From Acuticoccus kalidii (GTDB lineage Bacteria; Pseudomonadota; Alphaproteobacteria; Rhizobiales; Amorphaceae), in assembly GCF_021556395.1 (NCBI RefSeq), contig NZ_JAKGCS010000006.1:310001-374000 (forward strand): 64,000 nucleotides of DNA, given 5' to 3'. The translations under genes were made by a program, and so were the position numbers. A model generated the notes under the pieces. It was not told where the DNA came from, searched no databases, and saw only the letters and a list, made by a program, of their open reading frames with translations. Of this stretch, positions 9,129 to 18,529 are shown one piece after another (positions within the stretch are counted from its first letter, which is position 1; every line of letters begins with the position of its first letter).

Positions 9129-10382
9129 TTAATGGGCGACGGCGGCGGCCGCGGCCTCGTCGATCAGCCGGCCCGTCGTGAAGCGTTCGAGGGTGAAGGG
9201 CGCGTTGATCGGATGCGGCTCGTCCCGCGCGACGGTGTAAGCGAGGGTGTGGGCCGCGCCGGGCGTCGCCTTGAAACCGCCGGTTCCCCAGCCGCAATTG
9301 ACGTAGAGGCCAGGGACGGGCGTCTTGCCGAGGATCGCCGACCGGTCGGGCGTCACGTCGACGATGCCGCCCCACATGCGCAGCATCCGCATCCGACGGA
9401 ACATGGGGAACATCTCGCAGATCGCCGCGAGGGTGTGCTCGATCACCGGCAGCCCGCCGCGCTGGGAGTAGCTCGTATACTGGTCGGTGCCCGCGCCGAT
9501 CACGAGTTCGCCCTTGTCGGACTGGCTGATATAAGCGTGGACCGTGTTCGACATGACGACGCACGGAAAGCACGGCTTCACCGGCTCGGAGACGAGCGCC
9601 TGCAGCGGATAGCTTTCGAGCGGGAGGCGCACCCCCGCCGTCTCCATCACGACCGAGGTGTGGCCGGCGGCGGAGACGGCCACCTTCTTCGCCTTGATGA
9701 ACCCTTTGCCGGTCTCGACGCCGAGGACGGCGCCGTCCGGTCCGCGGCGGATCGCGGTGACGGGGCAATTCTGGATGATGTCGACCCCGCGCGCCGCGGC
9801 CGAGCGGGCAAAGCCCCAGGCGACCGCGTCGTGACGGGCCGTTCCGGCGCGCTTTTGGAGCGCGCCGCCGATCACCGGATAACGCGCCGTCGGCGAGACA
9901 TTCACCGGCGGACAGAACGCCTTCACCTCGGCGGTCGAGAGCCACTGATTGTCGACGCCGTTGAGGCGGTTCGAGTGGATATGCCGGCGGAAGCTCTGCT
10001 CGTCGTGCACCGTGTGGGCGAGCATCAGAACGCCCCGGCGGGAGTACATGACGTTGTAGTTCAGGTCCTGCGAGAGGCCCTCCCACAGGTCGAGGGCATG
10101 GTCGTAGAGGCGGGCGCTCTCGTCATAGAGATAATTGGAGCGGATGATCGTCGTGTTGCGGCCGGTGTTGCCGCCGCCGAGCCAGCCTTTGTCGATCACC
10201 GCGACATTGGTGATGCCGTGCTCCTTGGCGAGATAGTGGGCCGCGCCGAGACCGTGTCCGCCCGCGCCGACGATGACGACGTCATATTCGTCCTTCGGGG
10301 TGGCGTCGGGCCATTGCGGGCGCCAATTTTCGTTGGCGCTGAAGGCACCGGACAGAAGTGACATGAAGGAAAAGTGCGTCAC
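9129..10382 (-). CDS. soxB: Sarcosine oxidase beta subunit
   Basis: Catalytic flavoprotein subunit of sarcosine oxidase (417 residues). The FAD-binding Rossmann motif [19 protein letters not shown] is near residue 38, and the family block [21 protein letters not shown] follows as the site region of covalent FMN attachment and substrate contact. The C-terminus has the DAO-type motif ([15 protein letters not shown]). I start it at a GTG at 10382 because GGAGGG lies five bases upstream and the protein then begins with the usual [14 protein letters not shown] block; the ATG 18 bases inside is the alternative. It is the first gene of soxBDAG and is divergent from the AraC-type regulator, with a shared control region of 160 bases. 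Confidence 0.94.
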   Translation of the reverse strand: MTHFSFMSLLSGAFSANENWRPQWPDATPKDEYDVVIVGAGGHGLGAAHYLAKEHGITNVAVIDKGWLGGGNTGRNTTIIRSNYLYDESARLYDHALDLWEGLSQDLNYNVMYSRRGVLMLAHTVHDEQSFRRHIHSNRLNGVDNQWLSTAEVKAFCPPVNVSPTARYPVIGGALQKRAGTARHDAVAWGFARSAAARGVDIIQNCPVTAIRRGPDGAVLGVETGKGFIKAKKVAVSAAGHTSVVMETAGVRLPLESYPLQALVSEPVKPCFPCVVMSNTVHAYISQSDKGELVIGAGTDQYTSYSQRGGLPVIEHTLAAICEMFPMFRRMRMLRMWGGIVDVTPDRSAILGKTPVPGLYVNCGWGTGGFKATPGAAHTLAYTVARDEPHPINAPFTLERFTTGRLIDEAAAAAVAH

Positions 10383-10542
10383 GGCGGCCCTCCACTCGAA
10401 CGCGAGGCCTGAATGTCGCGCCAAGTGAGGATTCGTGCCTGAAGAATTGCGTCGCGCGGGCATGATTTTTGCGACATAGACGAGATTGCGACGATCGGGC
10501 CGCGCCCGGGATCGGCCAGCGCCAGCCGCCGGAGATTTCGCG
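10383..10542. promoter_or_regulatory. Divergent control region between soxB and the GATase1/AraC regulator
   Basis: This 160-base gap must carry both promoters. It is AT-richer than its surroundings around 10430-10490. I could not fix a convincing -35/-10 pair. In Pseudomonas, GbdR binds upstream of its sarcosine and betaine target genes, so an operator here is expected, but I see no clear dyad. Confidence 0.4.
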
Positions 10543-11538
10543 ATGGACACGACCACCAAGCCGCGCCTGTCGATCGGCTTCATCCTCGCCGATCGCTTCA
10601 CCCTGTCCGCCTTTGCCAACTTCGTCGACGTCCTGCGCCTCGCCGCCGACGAGGGCGATCGCTCGCGCCAGATCTTCTGCCGTTGGCACGTCCTTTCGGC
10701 GACGATGAACCCGGTGCGGTCGAGCTGCGGGCTCACCGTCCAGCCCGACGCGCGGCTCGGCGATCCGCGTCGCTTCGATTATGTGGTCGTCGTCGGCGGG
10801 TTGATCGGGTCGGTGGAGCCGGTGGGGCGGGAGGTCGTCGACTTCCTTCAGGAGGCCGGCCGGGCCGGGGTGCCGCTCGTCGGCATCTGCACCGGGGCGT
10901 TCATTCTTCACCATGCCGGACTGATGCAGGGCTATCAGTGCTGCGTCTCCTGGTTCCATCGCGACGATTTTCTCGACGAGTTCGAGGGGCTGGAGCCGGT
11001 GTCCGATCAGATCTTCGTCGTCGACCGGGATCGGATGACGTGTTCCGGCGGCGTCAGCTCGGCCCATCTCGCGGCCCATCTCGTGGAGCGCCATATCGGC
11101 CGCGTCGCGGCGAAGAAGAGCCTCAACATCATGATCATCGAGGAGGCGCTCGCGGCGGAGCGGCCGCAGCCCGTCCCGCTCGATCTGTCGACCCGCGACG
11201 AGCTGGTGCGCCGCGCGCTCACCCTGATGCGTGAGACGATCGAGGCGCCGCTGACGGTCGCCCGCCTTGCCCAGCGCCTCCACGTCAACCGGCGGACCCT
11301 GGAACGCCATTTCGCCGAAGCGCTCGGCCTGTCGCCGCAGGAGGCGGCGCGGGCGATCCGGCTTGCGAAGGTGAAGCAGCGTCTCGACGATCCGTCCGAG
11401 AGCATCACGCGGATCGCGGCGGAGACCGGCTTTTGCGACGTCTCCCACCTCGTGCGCACCTTCCGCGCCGCGGAGGGGATGACGCCGCACGCCTGGCGGC
11501 GCGTGCGTCAGGCGACGTTGCTGCCGTCAGAGGTCTGA
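10543..11538 (+). CDS. GlxA family (GATase1-like plus AraC) transcriptional regulator, GbdR-like
   Basis: Regulator of 331 residues with two domains. Residues 1-190 form a DJ-1/PfpI (GATase1-like) ligand-binding fold with VVVVGGLIG and the nucleophile-elbow region [14 protein letters not shown]. Residues 220-325 carry a double AraC helix-turn-helix ([21 protein letters not shown] and [20 protein letters not shown]). This architecture is that of GbdR, which activates betaine, dimethylglycine and sarcosine catabolism when it senses betaine or dimethylglycine. Being divergent from soxB and close to gbcA-type genes makes the same role likely here. The ATG at 10543 follows GGAG; an upstream in-frame ATG at 10486 lacks a ribosome site. 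Its 3' end overlaps the convergent LysR gene by 12 bases. Confidence 0.86.
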   Translation: MDTTTKPRLSIGFILADRFTLSAFANFVDVLRLAADEGDRSRQIFCRWHVLSATMNPVRSSCGLTVQPDARLGDPRRFDYVVVVGGLIGSVEPVGREVVDFLQEAGRAGVPLVGICTGAFILHHAGLMQGYQCCVSWFHRDDFLDEFEGLEPVSDQIFVVDRDRMTCSGGVSSAHLAAHLVERHIGRVAAKKSLNIMIIEEALAAERPQPVPLDLSTRDELVRRALTLMRETIEAPLTVARLAQRLHVNRRTLERHFAEALGLSPQEAARAIRLAKVKQRLDDPSESITRIAAETGFCDVSHLVRTFRAAEGMTPHAWRRVRQATLLPSEV

Positions 11539-12438
11539 GGCGAAGGCGGCCTCGATCCAGGCGACGAACGCCTCCACCGCCGGCTCGTCGCGCACATGAT
11601 CGGGGACGACGACATGATGCCCGTCGCCGGGGGTGACCGACACGTCGCCGAGACGGACGAGGCGGCCGTCGGCGAGCGGGCGTTCGAGGAGATTGTGCCA
11701 GCCGAGCGTGACGCCTTCGCCGTTGATCGCGGCATAGACGGCATCGCTATAATGGTTAAAGCGCAGCCCGCTGCGGCGTGAGGGGCGTTTCAGCCCCGCC
11801 ATGGTGAACCACTGGCGCCAGGTGAGCCAGGAGGGCTCCTCCGGGTCGATCTCGATCAGCGGCAATTCGCACAGCCGCGCGATGTCGAAATCTTCGGGCA
11901 AGCCGTCGGCGAAATCGGGGCTGCACACCGGATAGGCGGTCTCGGGGTGAGAGACGAGGGCCGTTCCGTCGCGAAACGGGCTCTTGCCGAAGCGCAACAG
12001 CACGTCGACCCCGCCATCGCGCAGGTCCACCGGCACATCCTGCGAGATGACGCGCAGCTCGAGCTCGGGATGCTCGTTGCGGAAGGAGGGCAGGCGCGGC
12101 AGGAGCCAGAAGTGGGAAAAGGCGAGGGTGGTCGAGACGATGAGCGTGTCGGCCGGCGTCGGATTGCGCACCACTTCGATCGCATCGGAAATCCGCTCGA
12201 AGGACTGGCCGACCGCCTCGGCGAGAACGCGGCCGGCGCGGGTGAGCTGAATCTTGCGATGGGCGCGGACGAAGAGGGGCGTGTTGAGGTCGTCCTCCAG
12301 CGTGCGGATCTGGCGGCTGACGGCAGCTTGCGTGACGCCGAGTTCGTTGGCGGCCTTGGTGAAACCGCCGAGCCGCGCCGCGGCCTCGAACACCGCGAGT
12401 GTCCCGAGAGAGGGGACGCTGCGCTTGAACGTCGTCAT
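11527..12438 (-). CDS. LysR-family transcriptional regulator, GcvA-like
   Basis: LysR regulator of 303 residues. The winged helix-turn-helix occupies about residues 8-65 (LAVFEAAARLGGFTKAANELGVTQAAVSRQIRTLE), followed by a periplasmic-binding-protein-like effector domain. The opening FKRSVPSLGTLAVFEAAARLG is typical of the GcvA branch, which often controls glycine or one-carbon genes. It is transcribed divergently from the betaine monooxygenase gene across a 417-base gap, the usual LysR layout, so it probably regulates that operon and itself. The ATG at 12438 gives the conserved N-terminus. The effector could be betaine, glycine or a related amine; this is inferred from context only. Confidence 0.87.
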   Translation of the reverse strand: MTTFKRSVPSLGTLAVFEAAARLGGFTKAANELGVTQAAVSRQIRTLEDDLNTPLFVRAHRKIQLTRAGRVLAEAVGQSFERISDAIEVVRNPTPADTLIVSTTLAFSHFWLLPRLPSFRNEHPELELRVISQDVPVDLRDGGVDVLLRFGKSPFRDGTALVSHPETAYPVCSPDFADGLPEDFDIARLCELPLIEIDPEEPSWLTWRQWFTMAGLKRPSRRSGLRFNHYSDAVYAAINGEGVTLGWHNLLERPLADGRLVRLGDVSVTPGDGHHVVVPDHVRDEPAVEAFVAWIEAAFASDL

Positions 12439-12855
12439 GGCGTTCGTCCTCCGTCCTTGGCGCTGCACGCTCGATACATAATCTGGCGTAATGCTGAACC
12501 CAACTTATTTGTAGGGCAAGACGGATTTACCGTGATCGAGAGTCGCGCGCGAGACGCGCGGCGGCGGCTCCGGCCCATTCCGACCAACGACTTGGTTGAA
12601 TTCTTCGCGAGGTCTTGCCGTGCCGGAATGTGTTGCGAGAGGCGGAACGCCCCGGAATGCCTAAGCCATAATCTGATTGCATCGCAATTTCACACGATCG
12701 TGCTTAATCCGCGCTCTCGTGGAGCTTGTGGCATGACCTCAAGTTATCCTTTCGACTTAGAATTTATGCCATTGAGCGCGACCTGGAATTGCATCAAATC
12801 TTGAAGGCATACGCCGACGGGGCGTTCTGTGTGATTCGTACGATGGCGGCGGCTT
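12439..12855. promoter_or_regulatory. Long divergent control region upstream of the betaine monooxygenase operon
   Basis: This 417-base region has no supportable gene and is AT-richer than the coding DNA. It holds a 13-bp dyad ATTGC-ATC-GCAAT at 12676-12688 and a second copy of ATTGCATC at 12788-12795. Dyads of this shape are common LysR targets. Open frames crossing it are short and have no coding character. It must contain the promoters for the LysR gene and for the operon starting at 12856. Confidence 0.5.
12676..12688. promoter_or_regulatory. Candidate operator dyad ATTGC-N3-GCAAT
   Basis: Perfect five-base inverted repeat with a three-base centre, 168 bases upstream of the monooxygenase start and within a LysR-type divergent region. 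The left half plus centre (ATTGCATC) recurs at 12788-12795. Binding by the adjacent LysR or by the GbdR-like regulator is an inference. Confidence 0.35.
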
Positions 12856-14136
12856 ATGCTTCATCAATTGCACGACCTGTCCGATAGCGCTTCGCACGCG
12901 ACCATCGCGTCGCTGATTGCTGCGCGCGAAGCGGGGCACATGCTGCCCGCCGGGCTCTACACCCGGCCCGACGCGTTCGAGGCCGATCTCGACATCATCT
13001 TTCACCGCCACTGGATCTGCGTCGGTCTCGAGGCCGACGTGCCCGAGGCGGGCGACGTCTATGCCGTCGATATCGGCCGCTCCTCGATCGTCATCGTCCG
13101 CGATGAAGACGAGACGGTCCGCGCCTTCCACAATGTGTGCAGCCACCGCGGCGCGCGCCTCGTGCCGGCGGGTCGGGCGATCGTCGGCAAGCTCGTCTGT
13201 CCCTATCACCAATGGGCTTACGAGCTGACCGGCGAGCTCTTCAACGCGCCCCATATGGGCCAGGAGTTCAATCGCGGCCTGCACCATCTGAAGCCGGTGG
13301 CGATCCGGTCGATCGGCGGCATCCTCTATGCCTGCCTGTCCGATGATCCGCCGGAGGACATCGAAGAGCTCGACCGTGTGGTGACGCCGCGCCTCGCCGA
13401 TTACGATCTCGTCAACACCCGCATCGCCTATGAGAGCGATATCGTCGAGAGCGGCAACTGGAAGCTCGTGATCGAGAACAATCGCGAGTGCTATCACTGC
13501 GAGGCGAACCATCCGGAGCTCTGCGTCTCCTTCCACGCCAGCGATTTCGGCTTCGACCCCGAGGAGCTCTCCCCCTCCGAGCGGGACGAGGCGGCCGCCC
13601 TCGCTGACCTTTATCGGGATCAGACCGAGGCGTGGGAGGCCGCCGGGCTCGCCTCCGCCGCCGTCGAGCATACTGTCGGCGTCGCGACCAACTTCCGCAC
13701 CCAGCGGCTGATCATCGCCGGTTCCGGCGAGAGCCAGACGCCGGATTCGCTCGCCGCCTGCGCCCTGCCGCTCGGCACCGCGAAAAAGGGCACCGGCGAC
13801 ACCCATTTGTGGGGCATCAACTCCTGGTCCCACATGATGGCCGACCATGCCGTCGTCATGACGCTGATGCCGCTTTCGGCGGATCGGACGCTCGTTCGCA
13901 CCAAGTGGCTCGTCCACAAGGACGCGGTCGAGGGCGTCGATTACGACCTCGAGAATCTCACCTCGGTCTGGCTCGCGACCAACAAGCAGGACGCCGACCT
14001 CGTGCGGATCGCGCAGGAAGGCGTCCAGTCGGCCGGCTTCCGCCCCGGCCCCTATTCGCGGTTCACCGAAAAGCAGCTCGACGATTTCGCCACCTGGTAT
14101 GTCGAGCGGATGAGCGCTCATGGGTACGGGCGCTGA
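12856..14136 (+). CDS. gbcA: Rieske oxygenase, glycine betaine monooxygenase large subunit (GbcA-like)
   Basis: Terminal oxygenase of 426 residues that would remove a methyl group from glycine betaine, releasing formaldehyde and dimethylglycine. The Rieske 2Fe-2S motif is C95-SH-97 (CSHRGARL) and C115-PYH-118 (CPYHQWAY). The mononuclear iron site is ENNRECYHCEANHPEL, with His214 and His219. This Cys-rich iron-site segment with ECYHCEANHPEL is characteristic of the GbcA/BmoA branch and of stachydrine demethylase StcA. The reductase gene overlaps its 3' end by 17 bases, so the two are coupled. Betaine is preferred as substrate because of the GbdR-like regulator, the betaine-type importer and the sox operon; a proline betaine substrate cannot be excluded. 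Confidence 0.88.
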   Translation: MLHQLHDLSDSASHATIASLIAAREAGHMLPAGLYTRPDAFEADLDIIFHRHWICVGLEADVPEAGDVYAVDIGRSSIVIVRDEDETVRAFHNVCSHRGARLVPAGRAIVGKLVCPYHQWAYELTGELFNAPHMGQEFNRGLHHLKPVAIRSIGGILYACLSDDPPEDIEELDRVVTPRLADYDLVNTRIAYESDIVESGNWKLVIENNRECYHCEANHPELCVSFHASDFGFDPEELSPSERDEAAALADLYRDQTEAWEAAGLASAAVEHTVGVATNFRTQRLIIAGSGESQTPDSLAACALPLGTAKKGTGDTHLWGINSWSHMMADHAVVMTLMPLSADRTLVRTKWLVHKDAVEGVDYDLENLTSVWLATNKQDADLVRIAQEGVQSAGFRPGPYSRFTEKQLDDFATWYVERMSAHGYGR

Positions 14137-15199
14137 CAAGGGGATGAGCCCCTTCGCCTCTCCCGTCCGCCGCGGCCAATGGCGTCCGGATCGGTGGGGC
14201 ACCATGGTGTGCCGCGCCGTATGGGACGAGACGCACGATGTGCGCTCGTTCCTTCTCGCCCCCGCCGATGGGGCCCGGATCAACCATGAGCCCGGCCAGT
14301 ACATCACCGTCCGCACGGCGGGCGAAAGCGGGACCGAGCGCAGCTATACGATCACCTCATCGGCCGCCTCCGACCGGGCCGTGGCTATCACCGTTAAGAA
14401 GAAGCCGGGCGGCGTCCTGTCCGGCCATCTTCACGACACGCTGAAGCCGGGCGACACGATCGAGGCGTTCGGGCCGGCGGGCCGGTTCGGTCCGGTCGCG
14501 GCGCCGGCGGAGCGCTATCTCCTGCTGTCGGCCGGCAGCGGCGTCACGCCCATGCTGGCGACCGTGCGGACCGCGGCCGATCTCGGCATCGATCTCGATG
14601 CGGTCTTCCTCCATGCCGCCCGCACCGAAGAGGATTTGATCGGCCTTGCCGAATTGACGGCGCTCGCGCGGCGACTGCCGCGGCTGCGGATCGTCATGGT
14701 GCCGAGCCGGCCGGTCAACGGATGGGCGGGCGCCAAGGGCCGGCTCGACGCTGCCGCACTCGCCGGCCACGTGCCCGATTGCGCGAGCCGCACCGTGCTG
14801 TGCTGCGGGCCGGAGAGCTTCATGGCGACGATGCGCGAGGCGCTCGCCGAGCTCGGCCTGCCGCCGACGGCCTATTTCGAGGAATCCTTCGATTTCGGCG
14901 CGATCGGCAACGACCTCGTGGCCGATGACACCCTCCCGGCGCGGCGCATCACGTTCGCCCGCTCCGGCAAGAGCTTCGATTGTCCGCAAGGCACCACCAT
15001 CCTCGCCGCGGCGAAGGCGGCGGGCATCGCGATGCCCTCGTCCTGCGCCAAGGGGGAATGCGGCACCTGTAAAAGCTTCAAGGTCTCCGGCACCGTCACG
15101 ATGGGGGCCACCACGGCCTTGCGCCAGCGTGAGATCGACCGCGGCTTCATCCTTCCCTGTTCGAGCCGTCCGGAAACGGACGTCGTACTCGACCGCTAA
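14120..15199 (+). CDS. gbcB: Hybrid ferredoxin-NAD(P)H reductase, betaine monooxygenase reductase (GbcB-like)
   Basis: Electron-transfer partner of the Rieske oxygenase (359 residues). The N-terminal two thirds are a ferredoxin-NADP reductase module: the flavin motif ERSYTITSS at about residue 74, and the nucleotide motif LLLSAGSGVTPMLATVR. The C-terminal 90 residues are a plant-type 2Fe-2S domain with CAKGECGTCKSFKVSG and a distal Cys (LPCSSRPE). It passes electrons from NAD(P)H through FAD and its own cluster to GbcA. The start at 14120 overlaps gbcA; an internal ATG at 14144, directly behind AAGGGG, is an alternative. The demethylase gene follows after 18 bases. Confidence 0.88.
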   Translation: MGTGADKGMSPFASPVRRGQWRPDRWGTMVCRAVWDETHDVRSFLLAPADGARINHEPGQYITVRTAGESGTERSYTITSSAASDRAVAITVKKKPGGVLSGHLHDTLKPGDTIEAFGPAGRFGPVAAPAERYLLLSAGSGVTPMLATVRTAADLGIDLDAVFLHAARTEEDLIGLAELTALARRLPRLRIVMVPSRPVNGWAGAKGRLDAAALAGHVPDCASRTVLCCGPESFMATMREALAELGLPPTAYFEESFDFGAIGNDLVADDTLPARRITFARSGKSFDCPQGTTILAAAKAAGIAMPSSCAKGECGTCKSFKVSGTVTMGATTALRQREIDRGFILPCSSRPETDVVLDR

Positions 15200-15217
15200 C
15201 CCCGTGAGGGCCCGCCC

Positions 15218-17323
15218 GTGCACAACAAGGCTCCGCTCCGCGACGTGATCGACCGTCCCGCAGGCTCGGCACGCACGATCCTCTCCGGCCGGCAGGATCC
15301 CCTGCTGCAGCCCTACACGTTCAAGCATCTGACGCTGAAGAACCGGCTGATCTCCACCGCGCACGAGCCCGCTTATACCGAAGGCGGCCTGCCGAAGGAT
15401 CGCTATCGGCTCTATCACGTCGAGAAGGCGAAGGGCGGGATCGGCCTCACGATGATCGGCGGCTCCACCGTCGTCGCGCCCGACAGCCCGCAATCCTTCG
15501 GCAATATCGAGTTGTTCCGCGACGAGGCGGTCGACTGGCTCGCCCGTCTTGCCGACAGCTGCCACGAGTATGGCACGGCGGTGATGATCCAGATCACCCA
15601 TCTCGGCCGGCGCACCTACTGGTCGCGCTCCGAATGGCTGCCGACGCTCGCCCCGTCCTCGATCCGCGAGGCGGCCCACCGCTGCTATCCGAAGGCCATG
15701 GAGGACTGGGACATCGACCGCGTGGTCGAGGCCTATGCCGACGGCGCGGAGAAGGTGAAGGCGGCCGGCCTCGACGGCATCGAGATCAACGCCTACGGCC
15801 ACCTCCTCGATCAATTCCTCTCGCCCGTCACCAATCACCGTGACGATGAATATGGCGGCTCGCTCGACAACCGGATGCGCTTCGCCTGGCGGGTGTTCGA
15901 CGCCGTTCGCGAGCGGGTGGGGCCGGAGATGATCGTCGGCATCCGTCTCGTATGCGACGAGGATCTCAAGAACGGCATCACCAAGGCGGAAGGGCTCGAG
16001 ATCGCCCGCCGCTTTGCGACCTCCGGCAAGATCGACTTCGTCAACGTGATCCGCGGCCATCTCGACACCGAGGAAGGCCTCTCGCGCGTCATTCCGGGGA
16101 TGGGCGCGCGCTCCGCCCCGCACCTCGATTTCGCCGGCGAGGTGCGCGCCGAGACGAAAATCACCACGATGCACGCCGCCCGCATCCAGGACGTCGCGAC
16201 GGCGCGGCACGCGATCGAGGCGGGCAAGCTCGATCTCGTCGGCATGACGCGGGCGCACATCGCCGATCCGCACATCGTCGCGAAGATCATGGCGGGCACG
16301 GAGGAGACGATTCGGCCCTGTGTCGGCATGGGCTATTGCATCGACAGCATCTATAACGGCGAGGCGGCCTGCGTGCACAACGCGGCGACCGGCCGTGAGG
16401 CGACGATGCCGCACGTCACGCCGCCGACCGACGGACCGATCAAGCGAGTCGTGGTCGTCGGCGCGGGGCCGGCGGGGCTCGAGGCCGCGCGGGTCGCGGC
16501 GGAGCGCGGGCATCAGGTGGTCGTCTTCGAGGCGCAGGACGCGCCGGGCGGGCAGATCCGCCTCACCGCATCGCTGAAGCGGCGGCGCGAGATCCTCGGC
16601 ATCATCGATTGGCGGATCGAGACGTGCGAGCGACTCGGCGTCGATATCCGTCTCAACACCTATGCCGAGGCCGAGGACATCCTCGCCGAAGATCCCGATA
16701 TCGTGGTGATCGCCACCGGCGGAATGCCGGATCCGACCTTCCTGGAGGCGGGCGCCGACCTCGCAGTGTCCTCCTGGGATATCCTCTCGGGCGGGGTGAA
16801 GCCGGCCAAGGAGGTCATCCTCTACGATGATAACGGCGCCCATCCGGGGCTGACGACGGCCGAATATCTCGCCAAGGCCGGCGCCATGGTGGAGATCATC
16901 ACGCCCGAGCGGGTACTCGCGCCGGAGGTCGGCGGCACGTCCTATCCGCCTTATTTCGCGGTCTTCTCCGAGCACGACGTCAAGACCACGCTCAACCTCA
17001 AGCTCGTCGCGCTGCACCGGACCGGCAATCGCATCGCCGCCCATTTCGACGACGAATATGGTAAGCGCACCATCGTGCGCGAGGCCGATCAGGTGGTGAT
17101 CGAGAACGGCACGCAGCCGATGGACGACCTCTATTTCGAGCTGCGCGAGGGGTCGGTCAATCGCGGCGAGATCGACCATGCGGCGCTGCTCGCGGGCCGT
17201 CCGCAGGAGGTGGTGCGCAATCCCGCGGGGCGCTATCGCCTCTGGCGTGTCGGCGACGCGATCGCGAGCCGCAACATCCACGCTGCGATCTACGACGCGC
17301 TACGCCTCATGAAGGACGTCTGA
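15218..17323 (+). CDS. TMADH/Old-Yellow-Enzyme-like demethylase (DgcA/StcD-like), probable dimethylglycine demethylase
   Basis: Flavoprotein of 701 residues with three parts: an FMN-binding TIM barrel (LTLKNRLISTAHEPAY to VGMTRAH), an Fe-S segment, then FAD/NAD Rossmann domains (VVVVGAGPAGLEAARVAAERG). Relatives remove N-methyl groups: DgcA acts on dimethylglycine and StcD on N-methylproline. Third after gbcAB, it most likely converts dimethylglycine to sarcosine. In the Fe-S segment CVGMGYC followed by a Cys ten residues on, Met stands where trimethylamine dehydrogenase has its second cluster Cys. The GTG at 15218 follows GTGAGGG. No dgcB or etfAB gene is nearby, so its electron acceptor is not evident. 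Confidence 0.8.
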   Translation: MHNKAPLRDVIDRPAGSARTILSGRQDPLLQPYTFKHLTLKNRLISTAHEPAYTEGGLPKDRYRLYHVEKAKGGIGLTMIGGSTVVAPDSPQSFGNIELFRDEAVDWLARLADSCHEYGTAVMIQITHLGRRTYWSRSEWLPTLAPSSIREAAHRCYPKAMEDWDIDRVVEAYADGAEKVKAAGLDGIEINAYGHLLDQFLSPVTNHRDDEYGGSLDNRMRFAWRVFDAVRERVGPEMIVGIRLVCDEDLKNGITKAEGLEIARRFATSGKIDFVNVIRGHLDTEEGLSRVIPGMGARSAPHLDFAGEVRAETKITTMHAARIQDVATARHAIEAGKLDLVGMTRAHIADPHIVAKIMAGTEETIRPCVGMGYCIDSIYNGEAACVHNAATGREATMPHVTPPTDGPIKRVVVVGAGPAGLEAARVAAERGHQVVVFEAQDAPGGQIRLTASLKRRREILGIIDWRIETCERLGVDIRLNTYAEAEDILAEDPDIVVIATGGMPDPTFLEAGADLAVSSWDILSGGVKPAKEVILYDDNGAHPGLTTAEYLAKAGAMVEIITPERVLAPEVGGTSYPPYFAVFSEHDVKTTLNLKLVALHRTGNRIAAHFDDEYGKRTIVREADQVVIENGTQPMDDLYFELREGSVNRGEIDHAALLAGRPQEVVRNPAGRYRLWRVGDAIASRNIHAAIYDALRLMKDV

Positions 17324-17338
17324 GCCGGCGGCGCCCGG

Positions 17339-18529
17339 TCAGCGGGCCGGCCAGTTCCAGGCCGGCGGCTCGGCGCCCGGCACCGTGGTCTCGCCGAGCG
17401 GCTTTTCGAGTGCGTGGACGAGGGCGCCGGCCTCTCGGAGCGCCGCCACCAGCGGCGCGGCGTGGGTGACGACGATGATCTGACTGTCCGCCGACGCCGC
17501 CGCGATGAGGCCGGCGAGCGGGGCGACGAGGTCGGGATGGAGGCTCGTTTCCGGCTCGTTGAGGACGAGAAGCGGCGGCGGGCGCGGCGTCATCAACGCC
17601 GCGACGAGGAGGAGATAGCGCAGCGTCCCCTCCGACAGCTCCGCCACTCCGAGCGGGCGCAACAGCCCCTCCTGCCGCATCAGAAGATGAAACAATCCGT
17701 CCGATTCGCGCACGCCGACATGGCTGCCCGGAAAGGCCGCGTCGATCGCCGCATCGAGGCCGGCGACGTCGCCGATCTCGCGAATCGTCTGGATCGCGGC
17801 GGCAAGGTCCGCCCCGTCCCCGGCGAGGGCGACGGTGCGGGTGCCGATCTGCGGCTGGCGGGCGGGGGCGGCGCGGTCGGTGCGCAAATGGTCGTAGAAG
17901 CGCCAGGCGCGCATCCGCTCGCGCAGCGTGAGGAGTTCCGGCGTCGCGGTCCGGTCCGCGGCGTGGAGCATCATCGTCTCGAACGGGGGAAGGTCGTTGA
18001 TGATCGTGGTGCGCTTGCCGCGATCGCCGAGAACGGACACGCCCGGCCCCTTGCGCAGCGCGAGGACGTTGGAGCGCCGCATTTCCGGCCCGGCCCAGAC
18101 CGCTTCGACCTTCACCTCGGGATCGCGGTTGAACGCCGAATCACCCCGCACCGGCAGGCCGAGATCGATCGCATAGCCGAAATCGTCGGACGCGAAGCCG
18201 AGCTTGAGGGCGACGCGGTTCTGGCGAACGGTGCCCTGAACCGCGGCCTCGCGCGCCTTCATCGCCCTCGAAAACGCTTCGGGGCCGGCCCACAAAGTCG
18301 ACGACAGCCCGCCCTCCGCCGCGAGCGAGGCGACGGCGCGGCCCTGCGACACGTCGGCGAGGAGACGAAGGGCGCGATAGAGGCTCGACTTCCCCGCTCC
18401 GTTCGCCCCGGTCACAACGGTGAGCCGGTCGAGCGGGAGGACGAGATCGCGCAAAGAGCGGTAGCCGGACACGGCGAGAGTGAGAAGCACCGGACGTCTC
18501 GTGGCGTGGACGAGGAGGCGTGAACGCAA
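17339..18529 (-). CDS. AAA-type ATPase (AAA_21 / SMC-like, OLD-related)
   Basis: ATPase of about 396 residues. Walker A is VVTGANGAGKSSLYRAL near residue 40. The C-terminal part has an ABC-like signature region (VAELSEGTLRYLLLVAAL), Walker B LLVLNEPETSLHPDL and a switch His (IIVVTHAAPLVAAL). This layout belongs to the RecF/SMC-like AAA_21 group; members act in DNA repair, phage defence or unknown processes. No nuclease (TOPRIM) domain and no partner gene is visible, so a defence role is not supported. The ATG at 18529 is used; a GTG at 18490 gives the tighter VLLTLAVSGYRSL beginning and may be the real start. It is convergent with the demethylase gene. Confidence 0.72.
   Translation of the reverse strand: MRSRLLVHATRRPVLLTLAVSGYRSLRDLVLPLDRLTVVTGANGAGKSSLYRALRLLADVSQGRAVASLAAEGGLSSTLWAGPEAFSRAMKAREAAVQGTVRQNRVALKLGFASDDFGYAIDLGLPVRGDSAFNRDPEVKVEAVWAGPEMRRSNVLALRKGPGVSVLGDRGKRTTIINDLPPFETMMLHAADRTATPELLTLRERMRAWRFYDHLRTDRAAPARQPQIGTRTVALAGDGADLAAAIQTIREIGDVAGLDAAIDAAFPGSHVGVRESDGLFHLLMRQEGLLRPLGVAELSEGTLRYLLLVAALMTPRPPPLLVLNEPETSLHPDLVAPLAGLIAAASADSQIIVVTHAAPLVAALREAGALVHALEKPLGETTVPGAEPPAWNWPAR

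Noticed and set aside
12541..12804. Reading frame running through the region between the LysR and oxygenase genes
   Set aside because: No motif, no ribosome site and atypical composition; the region looks like promoter DNA.
17339..18529. AAA ATPase as part of a phage-defence system
   Set aside because: No TOPRIM nuclease, toxin, helicase or other partner gene adjoins; neighbours are catabolic and regulatory genes.
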